From Candidatus Didemnitutus sp. (GTDB lineage: Bacteria; Verrucomicrobiota; Verrucomicrobiia; Opitutales; Opitutaceae): a stretch of DNA of 40,253 bases. Numbering within the stretch: position 1 is the stretch's first letter; each line of letters opens with the position of its first letter. Position numbers and translations under genes: made by a program. This document shows, piece by piece, positions 1-8,683 of this stretch. The stretch is taken from contig JAUXOH010000059.1 of assembly GCA_030682505.1 (NCBI GenBank), forward strand, positions 1 through 40,253. Reading direction: 5' to 3'. Below the pieces are notes generated by a model. The model saw only the letters and a program-made list of their open reading frames with translations, made no database searches and had not been told where the DNA came from.

Positions 1-58
1 CTCTGAGAATCGACGGATTTCGAACAAAAAAATCTCGGGCGATCAAATCGTCGGGCAC

Positions 59-87
59 AAAAAAAACGCCGGCTCCGAAGAGCCGGC
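59..87 (-). terminator. Rho-independent terminator of the Lys-rich peptide gene
   Basis: An 8-bp perfect stem (GCCGGCTC, CGAA loop, GAGCCGGC; 68-87) is followed, reading the minus strand, by a short G step and a run of eight T (the A tract at 59-66). It lies 29 bases past the stop codon of the small gene at 117-185, so it should end that transcript. This is the clearest intrinsic terminator in the window. Confidence 0.9.
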
Positions 88-116
88 GGAGTTGTTGGAA
101 GAAAGACCCGTGAGGG

Positions 117-185
117 TTACTTCTTCTTCTTGCCGGCTTTCGCAGCCTTCTTGGCAGGTTTCTTAGCAGCTTTTTTCTTGGCCAT
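117..185 (-). CDS. 22-residue Lys/Ala-rich basic peptide, histone H1-tail-like
   Basis: The frame runs from ATG at 185 to TAA at 117 and encodes 22 residues: about 13 Lys, 6 Ala, one Pro, one Gly and the initiator Met. It is built on AKK/AAKK/PAKK steps, as in the C-terminal tails of bacterial histone H1-like proteins. There is no globular domain, signal peptide or hydrophobic segment. A perfect terminator follows 29 bases downstream, which argues for a real short transcription unit. By composition it should bind nucleic acid non-specifically, for example in the nucleoid or on rRNA; that is inference. It could also be the remnant of a longer H1-like protein, but the codons upstream of the ATG do not continue the Lys/Ala pattern. 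No Shine-Dalgarno is visible. Confidence 0.7.
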   Translation of the reverse strand: MAKKKAAKKPAKKAAKAGKKKK

Positions 186-321
186 GCGTGAATTTTTAGG
201 ACGAAACGCGGAATAACGCACGAAAAAAATTTTTGTTGGCTTGCGATTTTCACCCACGCGTTTGGTGGCAGAAAAGCGCAGCCGCGCAACGGGCGGCGGA
301 TTTTGCGCGCGGATTTTTTTT

Positions 322-2019
322 TCAACGCGCGTAAAGTTGCGCGAGTTCCTTCAAATAAGATGCGGTGCTTGCGAATTGTTCATCCAACTGCGCGCCGGTG
401 TAGCGCCACTGCCAATTTCCGGTTGGTTTGCCCGGAGTGTTGAAGCGCGCGTCGGAACCAAGGGAAAAAACATCCTGCAACGAGAAGATCGCGAGGCGGG
501 AAGCGCACGCATACGCCGCGCGGATGAAGTCCCACGCGATTTCTTCCCCGGAGATGCGGAGATAACGGCGGGCAAAGTCGCGTTCCTGCGCGCTGGCGGT
601 GCCATACCAGCCGCGGGTGGTGTCGTTGTCGTGCGTGCCGGGGTAGATGACGCTGTTGGGCGTCGCGTGGTGCGGCAGATAGCCGTTTTGCGCGGTATCA
701 CCAAAGGCGAACTGGAGGACGAGCATGCCGGGGAGTCCGGTTTGGCGGCGCAGCTCGTGCACCGACTCGGTCAGGTCGCCGAGATCCTCGGCAATGATGC
801 GGGCCTTCGGGAAAGCGCCATGAAAGGCGCGAAACAGCTCCAGGCCCGGTCCGGGCAGCCATGTGCCGCGGCGGGCGTTCTCGGCGGGGAGAGGAATGCT
901 CCAATAAGTGTCGAAACCACGGAAGTGATCGATGCGCACGACGTCATAGAGCGCAAAGGCGGCGCCCAGGCGCTCCTTCCACCAGCGATAGTCGTCGTTG
1001 CGATGGGTTTTCCACGTGTAGAGCGGATTGCCCCAGAGTTGGCCGTCGGCCGAGAAGTAGTCCGGCGGCACGCCGGCGACCGCGGTTGGCTGCAGGGTTT
1101 CCGGATCAAGTTCGAAAAGCCCGGGATTGGCCCAGGCATCGGAGGAATCGAGCGCGATGAAGATGGGAATGTCGCCGATGATCTCGATGCCGCGGTCCCG
1201 GGCGGCGGTGCGAATCAATTCCCATTGTCCGAAGAACAGATACTGGGTGAAGGCATGCTCCTCGATCTGGGTGGCAAGCTGGGCCCGGAGCGGCGATTTG
1301 ACCGCCGTGGTGTAGGTGCGCTCGGCGAGGGGCCATTCGGTCCACGAGCGGCCGTCGAAATGGTCCTTGAGCGCACGATAGAGGGTGTAGGCATCAAGCC
1401 AGGCGGCGTGCGTGCGCTTGAATTCCGCGAAATCACCGAAGGGGAGAGCGGGCCGGAGGGACTGGTAGTTGGCGAAGGCCTGTTGCAGCAGCGGCAGCTT
1501 GATCCGGTGGAGCGCCTCGTAATCGACCTGAGCGGTGGAGAGCTTGGTCAGCGGCAGGAGCGCGTCGGCCTCCAACAGCCCGGGGGCAACGAGCGCCTGG
1601 AGATCGATGAGATAGGGATTCCCGGCGAAGGCGGAGAAGCACTGGTAGGGAGAATCGCCGTAGCTGGTGGGCCCGAGCGGACAGATCTGCCAGTATTTGA
1701 GTCCGGCCTGCTGCAGAAAATCGAGAAAGCGCACGGCGTGGGCATCAAAGACCCCGACGCCTTGATCGCTGGGGAAGGCGGTGGGGTGCAGCAGGAGCCC
1801 GGCACCGCGTTGCGTGAGCCAGTTGAAAAGCGGCAAGGGCGCATCGCCCTCAGCGGGCTTGGATGAACGGGGGGCGGCGGCGGGTTTTTTCACGGGGAAG
1901 GGCAGGGAGGGCGCTGGCGTTGAAGGTGGATCAGGGGAGGCTAATTTGCCGGTGGGCAATGGTGACCGATTCCGGTTGATCGACACAAAATCAGGATTCC
2001 GGCCACCGCGCGGGATCAA
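322..2019 (-). CDS. malQ: 4-alpha-glucanotransferase (amylomaltase), GH77
   Basis: This cytoplasmic enzyme transfers alpha-1,4-glucan segments between maltodextrins, in glycogen or maltose metabolism. The GH77 fold starts near residue 62. The catalytic triad is visible: nucleophile Asp364 in VRIDHFRG, acid/base Glu411 in IIAEDLGD and the third Asp464 in GTHDND. The GNPYLIDL and GDSPYQ stretches near residues 120-140 are also family-typical. The mature part has the usual length of about 500 residues. The start is uncertain: the frame opens at TTG 2019, which overlaps the ggt stop as TTGA, and the first 60 residues are Pro/Ser-rich with no Met; a later GTG or TTG is possible. It probably shares a transcript with ggt. 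No signal peptide is seen, and no other glycogen gene is nearby. Confidence 0.93.
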   Translation of the reverse strand: MIPRGGRNPDFVSINRNRSPLPTGKLASPDPPSTPAPSLPFPVKKPAAAPRSSKPAEGDAPLPLFNWLTQRGAGLLLHPTAFPSDQGVGVFDAHAVRFLDFLQQAGLKYWQICPLGPTSYGDSPYQCFSAFAGNPYLIDLQALVAPGLLEADALLPLTKLSTAQVDYEALHRIKLPLLQQAFANYQSLRPALPFGDFAEFKRTHAAWLDAYTLYRALKDHFDGRSWTEWPLAERTYTTAVKSPLRAQLATQIEEHAFTQYLFFGQWELIRTAARDRGIEIIGDIPIFIALDSSDAWANPGLFELDPETLQPTAVAGVPPDYFSADGQLWGNPLYTWKTHRNDDYRWWKERLGAAFALYDVVRIDHFRGFDTYWSIPLPAENARRGTWLPGPGLELFRAFHGAFPKARIIAEDLGDLTESVHELRRQTGLPGMLVLQFAFGDTAQNGYLPHHATPNSVIYPGTHDNDTTRGWYGTASAQERDFARRYLRISGEEIAWDFIRAAYACASRLAIFSLQDVFSLGSDARFNTPGKPTGNWQWRYTGAQLDEQFASTASYLKELAQLYAR

Positions 2020-3743
2020 TACCCGGCGGCGTGTCCGTCTTTGCGGCTTTCGCTGGCGCCAACATAGGTGGCGTTGGCGTGATCGCGATGGATGGCCTGA
2101 TAACCCCCGAAACCACCGTTGCCAATGCGGACGTTGTGGCCGCGTTGCATCAGCGCCCGCACGCTTTCATACGGCACGCCGCTTTCCACCTCCACGAAAC
2201 CACCGTCGGTCATTTTGGGATTATCGTAATCGGACGAGCCTTCGTGCTGCCAACGCGCGGCGTCGCCTGCCTCCTGGATGTTCATGCCCCAATCGATCAG
2301 GTTGCACACGATTTGGACGTGGCCCTGCGGTTGCATGGCCCCGCCCATCAAACCGAACGAGAGCCACGGCTTGCCGTCCTTCATGATGAACGCGGGGATG
2401 ATGGTGTGAAAGGGGCGCTTGCCGGGAGCGTAGGCATTGGCGTGCGCCGGATCGTGCATCACGAACATTTCGCCGCGGTCCTGAAAGGCAAAACCGAGTC
2501 CGGGCACGACGATGCCGCTGCCCATGCCCCGGTAGTTGCTTTGGATCAGCGACACCATGTTGCCTTCGGCGTCGGCGGTGGAGAGGCAGATCGTGTCGCC
2601 CTCTTGCAACGCGGGATTGCCGGCATCGTAGGAACGGCGGGCCCGTTCGCCGATCAGTTTGCGGCGCTCGGCGGCATACGCCTTGGAAAGCAGGCCCGGC
2701 AGCGGAATCCGGGAAAACTCCGGATCGGCGTAAAACTTCGCGCGATCCTCGAAGGCGAGTTTCTTGGCTTCGATCATGACGTGCAGCGCCTCGGGTGAGT
2801 TGTAGCCCATCGCCTTCAGGTCGTAGGCTTCCAGAATGTTCAGCATCTGCAGGGCCGCGATGCCCTGACCGTTGGGCGGCAGCTCAAAAACATCATAGCC
2901 GCGGTAATTCACCGACGCGGGCTCGACCCAGGTGGACGTGTGCTTTTCCAGATCCACCTTGCGCAGATGGCCGCCCTGGGCGCGCATGAACGCGTCGATC
3001 TGGTCGGCGATCTCTCCCTGGTAGAAGACCCCGCGGCCTTTCTCGCCCAACAGTGTCAGTGTGTTGGCGAGATCGGGATTCTTGAAGATCTCACCCTTGG
3101 CGGGGGCGCGTCCGCCGGGGGCGAAGGTGGCAAGGAAAGCCCCGGGAAGCTGGTCGGCTTGGGCGTTGCGCACGCCGATGTTCCAAAGGTAGCCGATGTA
3201 TTCCGTGACCGGAAAGCCCTCGCGGGCGTAGCGGATGGTCGGGGCGAGCACGTCGCGCATCGGCAATTTGCCGAACTTGGCGTGCAATTCGAACCACGCA
3301 TCGACGGTGCCCGGAACGGAAATGGGCAGGAAGCCGCGCGGCGGGATGTTGGTTCGGCCCTGTTGCTTCAATTCCGCCCGCAATCGCTCTGCGCTCAACC
3401 CCAGCGGCGAGCGACCGGATCCGTTGAGGCCGTAAAGTTTTTGGTCGCGGGCGCTCCAAACGATGGCGAAAAAGTCGCCGCCAATGCCGTTGCCGGTGGG
3501 CTCCATCAATCCCAGGGCGGCGTTGGCTGCGATCGCGGCATCGATGGCGCTGCCACCGGCCTTGAGCACGTCGAGGGCGATCTGCGTGGCCAGGGGGTGC
3601 GAAGTCGCCGCCATGCCGTGTTGGGCGATCACTTCCGATCGCGTGGCGAAGGCGCGGCCATTGACCCGGTCGGGCTGTGCGAAGGCCGCGCCAACCACGG
3701 TGAACACGAGCACGAGCCGCGAGGCAGAGCGAAGAAGGTTCAT
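2016..3743 (-). CDS. ggt: Gamma-glutamyltransferase (glutathione hydrolase precursor)
   Basis: An N-terminal nucleophile hydrolase that removes the gamma-glutamyl group of glutathione and related peptides in the periplasm. Residues 1-22 form a signal peptide ending AFA-Q. The large-subunit motif NAALGLMEPTGNGIGGDFF (about residues 74-92) is typical. The self-cleavage and nucleophile site lies at EGDTICLS, with Thr384 at the position where the precursor splits into two subunits; the usual second Thr is Ile here. The glycine-rich GMGSG follows. At 575 residues the length is normal. It is the upstream gene of the malQ pair. No Shine-Dalgarno precedes ATG 3743, and 139 bases separate it from the methyltransferase gene upstream. 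Confidence 0.95.
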   Translation of the reverse strand: MNLLRSASRLVLVFTVVGAAFAQPDRVNGRAFATRSEVIAQHGMAATSHPLATQIALDVLKAGGSAIDAAIAANAALGLMEPTGNGIGGDFFAIVWSARDQKLYGLNGSGRSPLGLSAERLRAELKQQGRTNIPPRGFLPISVPGTVDAWFELHAKFGKLPMRDVLAPTIRYAREGFPVTEYIGYLWNIGVRNAQADQLPGAFLATFAPGGRAPAKGEIFKNPDLANTLTLLGEKGRGVFYQGEIADQIDAFMRAQGGHLRKVDLEKHTSTWVEPASVNYRGYDVFELPPNGQGIAALQMLNILEAYDLKAMGYNSPEALHVMIEAKKLAFEDRAKFYADPEFSRIPLPGLLSKAYAAERRKLIGERARRSYDAGNPALQEGDTICLSTADAEGNMVSLIQSNYRGMGSGIVVPGLGFAFQDRGEMFVMHDPAHANAYAPGKRPFHTIIPAFIMKDGKPWLSFGLMGGAMQPQGHVQIVCNLIDWGMNIQEAGDAARWQHEGSSDYDNPKMTDGGFVEVESGVPYESVRALMQRGHNVRIGNGGFGGYQAIHRDHANATYVGASESRKDGHAAGY

Positions 3744-3882
3744 GGCCGGACGCTACCCCGCCGGTTGGTCGGGTCAATCGGCGAGCGTCTCGTCGGCGGA
3801 CGGCAGATTGGTCGGGAGCTCCGGGGTCACGCGGGGAGTGGAACAGCTCTGGCCCCGCCTTTCAACCCTGCGGAAGCGCGGT

Positions 3883-4683
3883 TCAGGCGGTGCGCTGGCG
3901 CACGGCCTCGAAGAGCGTGATGATCGTGGCCATGGCGACGTTGAGGGAGTCGGCCTGGCCCACCATCGGGATGCGCACCAAGGAGGAGCTGTTCTTCAAC
4001 CAGAAGTCGCTCAACCCATACTGCTCGCTGCCCATCACGATGGCGAGCGGGCCGCGGAGGTCGGCTTGCGTGTAGAGCAGCTTCGTATCGGGGGTGGTGG
4101 CGACGATGCCGATGCCGCGCTCGATCAGCCACGCGTGCACCGTGGCCGAGTCGGCAATAACCACCGGCACGGAAAACAGCACGCCGGTCGACGACCGTAC
4201 GACGTTGGGGTTGAAGACATCGGTGACCGCATCGCAGACGATGACGGCCCCGACCCCGGCGGCGTCGGCGCTGCGCAAAATCGTGCCCAAATTGCCGGGC
4301 TTTTCAATCGATTCGACCACGAGGAGCAGCGGTTGCGTGCCCAGCGAGAGCTCCGCCAGCGTGCGTTTCCACTGGGGCGCCACCGCCAGCAGGCCGTCGG
4401 GCCGGTCGCGGTAGGAGACTTTGGCAAAGGCCTCCTTGGAGAGCTCGGTCAATTGCGCACCGGCGGCCGCAGCCTGCTCGAGCAGGGCCGGTTCGTTTTC
4501 CCCGAGAAACCACTCGGCGCAGAAATAGAGGTCTTGCAGCGCCACCTTCTTCTCCAGTGCCCGCCGCACCTCGCGATAGCCCTCGACCAAGAACAGCCCG
4601 GATTCATCGCGCTCCCGACGCTCGCGCAGGCGCACGAGCTGCTTCACGCGGGGGTTCTGCAGACTGGTGATTTTCTCGGCCAT
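3883..4683 (-). CDS. TrmH/SpoU-family RNA 2'-O-methyltransferase
   Basis: A SAM-dependent RNA ribose methyltransferase of the trefoil-knot (SPOUT) class, 266 residues from ATG 4683. The N-terminal part (residues 8-40, NPRVKQLVRL...FLVEGYREV) is the substrate-binding domain seen in RlmB/TrmH proteins. The three catalytic motifs are present: EKPGNLGTILR (127-137), IVMGSEQYGL (215-224) and IPMVGQADSLNVAMA (238-252). The frame stays open a further 60 codons upstream, but that part reads through an intergenic repeat, so the ATG matching the family N-terminus was chosen. The target could be 23S rRNA (RlmB-like) or a tRNA; the sequence does not decide. Confidence 0.9.
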   Translation of the reverse strand: MAEKITSLQNPRVKQLVRLRERRERDESGLFLVEGYREVRRALEKKVALQDLYFCAEWFLGENEPALLEQAAAAGAQLTELSKEAFAKVSYRDRPDGLLAVAPQWKRTLAELSLGTQPLLLVVESIEKPGNLGTILRSADAAGVGAVIVCDAVTDVFNPNVVRSSTGVLFSVPVVIADSATVHAWLIERGIGIVATTPDTKLLYTQADLRGPLAIVMGSEQYGLSDFWLKNSSSLVRIPMVGQADSLNVAMATIITLFEAVRQRTA

Positions 4684-4693
4684 GGAAACGGTC

Positions 4694-4845
4694 CCCACGA
4701 AACACACGAAATGGACCAAAGAGCCAAACCAAACTTGCGGCGGCTGAAACCGGCGCCACCGGTCTGTGCCGGCCACGGAAGCGCAAAGGCGGAGTGGAAA
4801 TTGGCTTCCTCTGGCCGCTTTCGTGTCTTTCGTGTGTTTCGTGGG
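4694..4845. repeat. Intergenic repeat with 18-bp perfect inverted ends
   Basis: The 18 bases CCCACGAAACACACGAAA at 4694-4711 recur as an exact inverted copy at 4828-4845, with 116 bases between. Just inside the right copy there is a further CTTTCGTGT unit. The middle contains a second module (about 4740-4800: GGCGCCACCGG, then ACGGAAGCGCAAAGGCGGAGTGG). Translated, these give the THETHE/FVxFVG and LCASVA/ATEAQR strings I recall from spurious proteins in Verrucomicrobia and Planctomycetes; that recall is unchecked. The element fills the space between two divergent methyltransferase genes and appears to supply the first codons of the right-hand one. It contains no transposase. Confidence 0.75.
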
Positions 4846-6139
4846 CAAAAAGAAAAAATTCAACGACCATCCCTTTCCTTATCGTGCCGAGATCGAGTTC
4901 GAGATCGCGACGCTGACCAATCGCGGGGTCGGGCTGGGCCGCGTGGTGTTGCCGGACGCGGTGCCCGGGCAGGCGGGCGGCGGCTGGGTCGTGATGGTGC
5001 CCTTTACCTTGCCGGGGGAGCGCGTCCGCGCACGCGTCTACCGCAACCACAAGAACTACTCCGAGGCCGATCTGCTGCGGATTCTCACCCCCGCGCCCGA
5101 GCGGATTGCGCCGCGGTGCGCGCTGTTCGGCCAATGCGGTGGCTGCCAATACCAGCACCTCAGCTATCCCGCGCAGGTGAAATGGAAGCGCCAGCAGGTG
5201 GAGGAGCTGCTGCTCCACCTAGCGGGAGTGACTTTCGCCGTGGCCCCGGTCATCCCGTCGCCGCGCGAATTTGGCTACCGCTCCAAGATCACGCCGCACT
5301 TTCAATTGCCGCGCGACCGCGACGAAGCGCCGGGCGATCGCGTGCCCGCGGCGCCGCCCATTGGTTTTCTGAAACAGGGCTCACGCTTTGACCTCGTCGA
5401 TGTGCCGCGCTGCGAGATCGCGACCGACGAGATCAACGGGAAACTGACAACCGTGCGCGCCGACGCGCAGCGGAAGATCCAGGCGGGTGAATTCCAACGC
5501 GGCGCCACGTTGCTCTTGCGGCATGCGCAGGAGGGGGTCGTGACCGACCATGATGCGGTGATCCACGAAAAGATCGGCGACCTGACGCTGCGGTTCCTTG
5601 CCCGGGATTTTTTCCAAAACAATCCGTTCATCCTTCCCGCCTTCACGGACTATGTGCGCGGGCAGGCGGCGGCCAGCGGGGCGCGGTTTCTGGTTGATGC
5701 GTATTGCGGCAGTGGGCTCTTCGCTCTCGCGTGCGCGCCGGCCTTTGACCGCGTCACCGGCGTGGAAGTAAGCGAGACCTCGGTCAAGTTCGCCCGGGAA
5801 AACGCCACGGCCAACGGGATCGACAACGCCTCGTTCACGGCGGGTGACGCGGCGACAATCTTCGGTGGACTCGATCCGGCATTCGTGCCGGCCGACACCG
5901 CGGTGGTGATCGATCCGCCGCGCAAGGGTTGCGACGAGTCGTTTCTGCAGCAACTGATGGCCTTCGGGCCGCGCACCGTGGTCTATGTCTCGTGTGATCC
6001 GGCGACGCAGATGCGCGACCTCGCCCACTTCCTGGCCGCCGGTTACGAACTCACCGCCGTGCAGCCCTTCGACCTCTTCCCGCAAACGCGGCACCTCGAA
6101 TGCGTGATCACGCTGGTGCGCAATACACCGGTGGCGTAG
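4841..6139 (+). CDS. RlmD/TrmA-type 23S rRNA uracil-C5 methyltransferase
   Basis: Class I SAM-dependent RNA (uracil-5) methyltransferase. From GTG 4841 it has 432 residues. A TRAM-like RNA-binding domain comes first (FEIATLTNRGVGLGRV). The cysteines of a [4Fe-4S] site follow: C93 and C99-x2-C102 in CALFGQCGGC, with C191 in VPRCEI, as in RlmD. Next come the SAM loop DAYCGSGLF, the VIDPPRKGC motif and the catalytic Cys385 in YVSCDP, then HLEC near the end. The frame is also open to a GTG at 4766, which would add 25 repeat-encoded residues. The GTG at 4841 sits on the edge of the repeat and gives a normal N-terminus, but neither start has a Shine-Dalgarno. RlmCD-type activity on U747/U1939 is possible but not proven. 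Confidence 0.9.
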   Translation: MGKKKKFNDHPFPYRAEIEFEIATLTNRGVGLGRVVLPDAVPGQAGGGWVVMVPFTLPGERVRARVYRNHKNYSEADLLRILTPAPERIAPRCALFGQCGGCQYQHLSYPAQVKWKRQQVEELLLHLAGVTFAVAPVIPSPREFGYRSKITPHFQLPRDRDEAPGDRVPAAPPIGFLKQGSRFDLVDVPRCEIATDEINGKLTTVRADAQRKIQAGEFQRGATLLLRHAQEGVVTDHDAVIHEKIGDLTLRFLARDFFQNNPFILPAFTDYVRGQAAASGARFLVDAYCGSGLFALACAPAFDRVTGVEVSETSVKFARENATANGIDNASFTAGDAATIFGGLDPAFVPADTAVVIDPPRKGCDESFLQQLMAFGPRTVVYVSCDPATQMRDLAHFLAAGYELTAVQPFDLFPQTRHLECVITLVRNTPVA

Positions 6140-6145
6140 CCGGGA

Positions 6146-8683
6146 TCAGGTGCTTAACATCCGCTGCAGGACTTCGCGCAATTCCTGCGGACGCGGTGGC
6201 TTGCTCAGAACTGCATCGACCACTGAGGGTGCGTTGCCGTCCTGCTGCATGATCTTGCCCCAGCCAGTGAGCAGCACAATGCGGGCGTGGGGTGCCGTTC
6301 TTTTCAAGGCGGTGGCGAACTGGTTGCCATCCATGCCGGGCATGCCGAGATCGGTGAAGACGACGTCGAAGGCGCGGCCTTGCGCGGCAGCTTCGCGGTA
6401 GAGCCGCAGTCCCTCTTCACCCCCCCCCGCCACGGTCACGTCGTGGCCTTCATGGCGGAACAATGCCTCGAGGACGGTGCGCAACATGGGCTCGTCATCC
6501 ACGCAGAGGACACGACGGACCTCGCCGGCGGCGGCGCGGACGAACGGGTCGTTGGTTGCGGTTTGCTCATGCGCGGTGATCGGAAAAAACAAGCGCATGG
6601 TGGTGCCGCGACCCTTGGCGCTTTCGACGGCGATCCGGCCAACGTGACGTTCCATCACGCCAAAGACCATGGCGAGACCGAGGCCGGTGCCGAGCTGGCC
6701 CTTGGTGGAGAAGAAGGGTTCAAGGCAGCGCGCGCGCGTCTCCTCGTCCATGCCCACGCCGGAATCGCCAACGTCGACGACGACGTGGTCGTTGTCCACG
6801 CGGGTGCGCAGTGTGAGCGTGCCGCCCTGCGGCATGGCGTCGACGGCGTTGAGCACGAGATTGATCAACGCTTCGCGCAACTCGGAGTCGTTTCCGCTGA
6901 CCGAGGGAAGCCCGGGCGCAAACTCGGTGGCGAGATGGATCACCACGCCGCGCGCCTGCGGCATGTCTCGCCATCGCGGGCGGGTGAGTTCGATGACTTG
7001 CTCGACAAGATTCGTAAGATTGAAACTGGAGTGGGCGTCCTGCGTGTCGCGCGGACGGTAGAATTCGCGCAGGCGCGAGACGATTTTTGCAATGTCCCGT
7101 CCGGCGGTGAGCACGTGCCCGAGCTGTTTGCGTCCGTCGGGCGTCAGCCCCTGCTCATGCTCCAGCAGGATGGAGGAGAAGGCGACGACGGGGGTCAGGG
7201 TGTTGTTGATGTCGTGGGCGATGCCGCTCGCCATCTGGCCGAGGGCGCGCAGCCGCTCCTGTTGCATGACGGCGCGCTGGCTCTCGCGCAGCTCGGTGTA
7301 GGCCCGCTGCAACTCGGAGTAGAGGCGCGCCTGCGAGCCGGCGACGGCGACTTGCTCGGCCAGCATGCCGAGGAACTCGCATTCGCCGCTGGAAAACGCG
7401 GACACATTGGCGCGGGCGACGACGAGGAGGCCGAACAAGCGGCGCTCGACCATCAACGGCACGGAGACGACGGAGCGGAGACCGGCCGCGGCGAAATCAG
7501 CGAGCGGAAGAACACGTTGGTTGGCGGTATCGGGAAAATAGGTTTGGTGACCGGTGCGGCAATCAGCGAAGGCGGCCAGGCCGGGGAGAAAGGAGCCCTG
7601 CGGCGCGAGCGGATGCTCCGTGTCCGCCGCGGGGGTGCCGCGCCGCCGGGCGGCGGCGACAACGAGGCTGTCGCCATTGCGGTCGGTGACCGAGACGCTG
7701 CCGAAATCGACCGGCAGGCGCGCCTCGAGCTCGCCGAGCACGATGCGTACGATGCTGTCGAGGTCCTGGCGATTGGCGATGCCGTTGGCGATGCGGTTGA
7801 GGAGGCTGATGCGGGAGAGCTGTTGCTGGAGGGCGTGCTCGGCGGAGATGCGGACGGCGACCTGCTGGCGGAGCTCCGCGGTGCGCTCCTGCACGCGCAG
7901 ATCGAGCTCATCGCGCGCGGCACGCAGCGCGCCGTCTTGTTGCTCGATTTGATGGAGCATCGCGTTGAAACCATTGAAGAGCACGCCAAGTTCGGCGTCG
8001 TGCCCCTGGGGAGCGCGAACCCGGTAGTCTTTCTCCTCGGAAATGCGCCGGGCCACCTCGGCGAGTTCGGCGACGGGGAGGGAAACCACGCGCTGAAAAG
8101 CCGACGAAAGACCGTAAGCCGCGAGGACCGAGATCAAGAGCAGGGCACCGGCGATGACAAGGTAGCGTTGCAAGCGTTCGTCGAGCGAGCGGAGGTCGAT
8201 GGCGAGATGGAGCACCCCGAGAGTGCGATCGCCCCCACCGATGGGGTGGGTGAGTTCCAATCGACCTCCGGTAAAGCGCGGCTTCTCCGCGCCAACGAGC
8301 ACGGGCCGGGAAAATGACGGGGTGCCGGCGCGCCGGTAAAGCGCAAAGGGCGCTCCTTCGCGATAGAGCGTTGCTTCCATCACGTTGGGTTCACCGACCA
8401 AAGCCCCCAGCACCTCGGCGGCGGCGGCTTCGTCATTGAAGGTGAGGGCCGCGGCGGTGCTGTTGCCCACGATGGCCGCCAGGGTGCCGGCATTCTCGAG
8501 TGTGACGCGGCGAAACGTCAGCACATCGTGCAGGATGAAGCCGGTGCAGGCGAGCGCGAGGGCGAAGCAGCTCGTGCCCGTGATGATCAGGGTCAACTTG
8601 CGCTTGATCGAGAGGCGGCGAAACGAACTCGGCAGACGGGAGAGCACGGTATTGCTAGGAAGGACGATCCACTTGGCGGGCAA
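6146..8683 (-). CDS. CHASE8-HAMP-GAF hybrid histidine kinase with receiver
   Basis: A membrane-bound hybrid sensor kinase of 845 residues. The order is: TM1 (about 30-55), a periplasmic CHASE8-like domain (56-170, with the GNSTAAALTFND stretch), TM2 (175-195), HAMP (196-250), coiled coil, GAF (about 300-445), HisKA with His490 (ASGIAHDINN), HATPase (N608; DSGVGM; GTGLGL) and a C-terminal receiver with phospho-acceptor Asp778 (FTDLGMPGMDG) and Lys828. All key residues are present, so it should autophosphorylate and pass phosphate to its own receiver. The start is TTG 8683, inside the end of the YfiR gene; GTG 8647, eight bases past the YfiR stop, is an alternative. CHASE8-HAMP is the input half of the diguanylate cyclase YfiN; here it drives a kinase. 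No output regulator is adjacent. Confidence 0.92.
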   Translation of the reverse strand: MPAKWIVLPSNTVLSRLPSSFRRLSIKRKLTLIITGTSCFALALACTGFILHDVLTFRRVTLENAGTLAAIVGNSTAAALTFNDEAAAAEVLGALVGEPNVMEATLYREGAPFALYRRAGTPSFSRPVLVGAEKPRFTGGRLELTHPIGGGDRTLGVLHLAIDLRSLDERLQRYLVIAGALLLISVLAAYGLSSAFQRVVSLPVAELAEVARRISEEKDYRVRAPQGHDAELGVLFNGFNAMLHQIEQQDGALRAARDELDLRVQERTAELRQQVAVRISAEHALQQQLSRISLLNRIANGIANRQDLDSIVRIVLGELEARLPVDFGSVSVTDRNGDSLVVAAARRRGTPAADTEHPLAPQGSFLPGLAAFADCRTGHQTYFPDTANQRVLPLADFAAAGLRSVVSVPLMVERRLFGLLVVARANVSAFSSGECEFLGMLAEQVAVAGSQARLYSELQRAYTELRESQRAVMQQERLRALGQMASGIAHDINNTLTPVVAFSSILLEHEQGLTPDGRKQLGHVLTAGRDIAKIVSRLREFYRPRDTQDAHSSFNLTNLVEQVIELTRPRWRDMPQARGVVIHLATEFAPGLPSVSGNDSELREALINLVLNAVDAMPQGGTLTLRTRVDNDHVVVDVGDSGVGMDEETRARCLEPFFSTKGQLGTGLGLAMVFGVMERHVGRIAVESAKGRGTTMRLFFPITAHEQTATNDPFVRAAAGEVRRVLCVDDEPMLRTVLEALFRHEGHDVTVAGGGEEGLRLYREAAAQGRAFDVVFTDLGMPGMDGNQFATALKRTAPHARIVLLTGWGKIMQQDGNAPSVVDAVLSKPPRPQELREVLQRMLST

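Noticed and set aside
241-1866. Long plus-strand open frame of about 540 codons opposite malQ
   Set aside because: It is antisense to a gene with a complete GH77 catalytic triad; its Gly/Glu/Val-rich sequence has no domain and arises from GC-rich codon bias.
4684-4863. N-terminal extension of the TrmH-type methyltransferase into the repeat
   Set aside because: The added residues are translated repeat. The family N-terminus starts at ATG 4683.
6287-8317. 676-codon plus-strand frame opposite the CHASE8 kinase
   Set aside because: It is antisense to a multi-domain kinase with all motifs. The product is low-complexity and acidic, with no family pattern.
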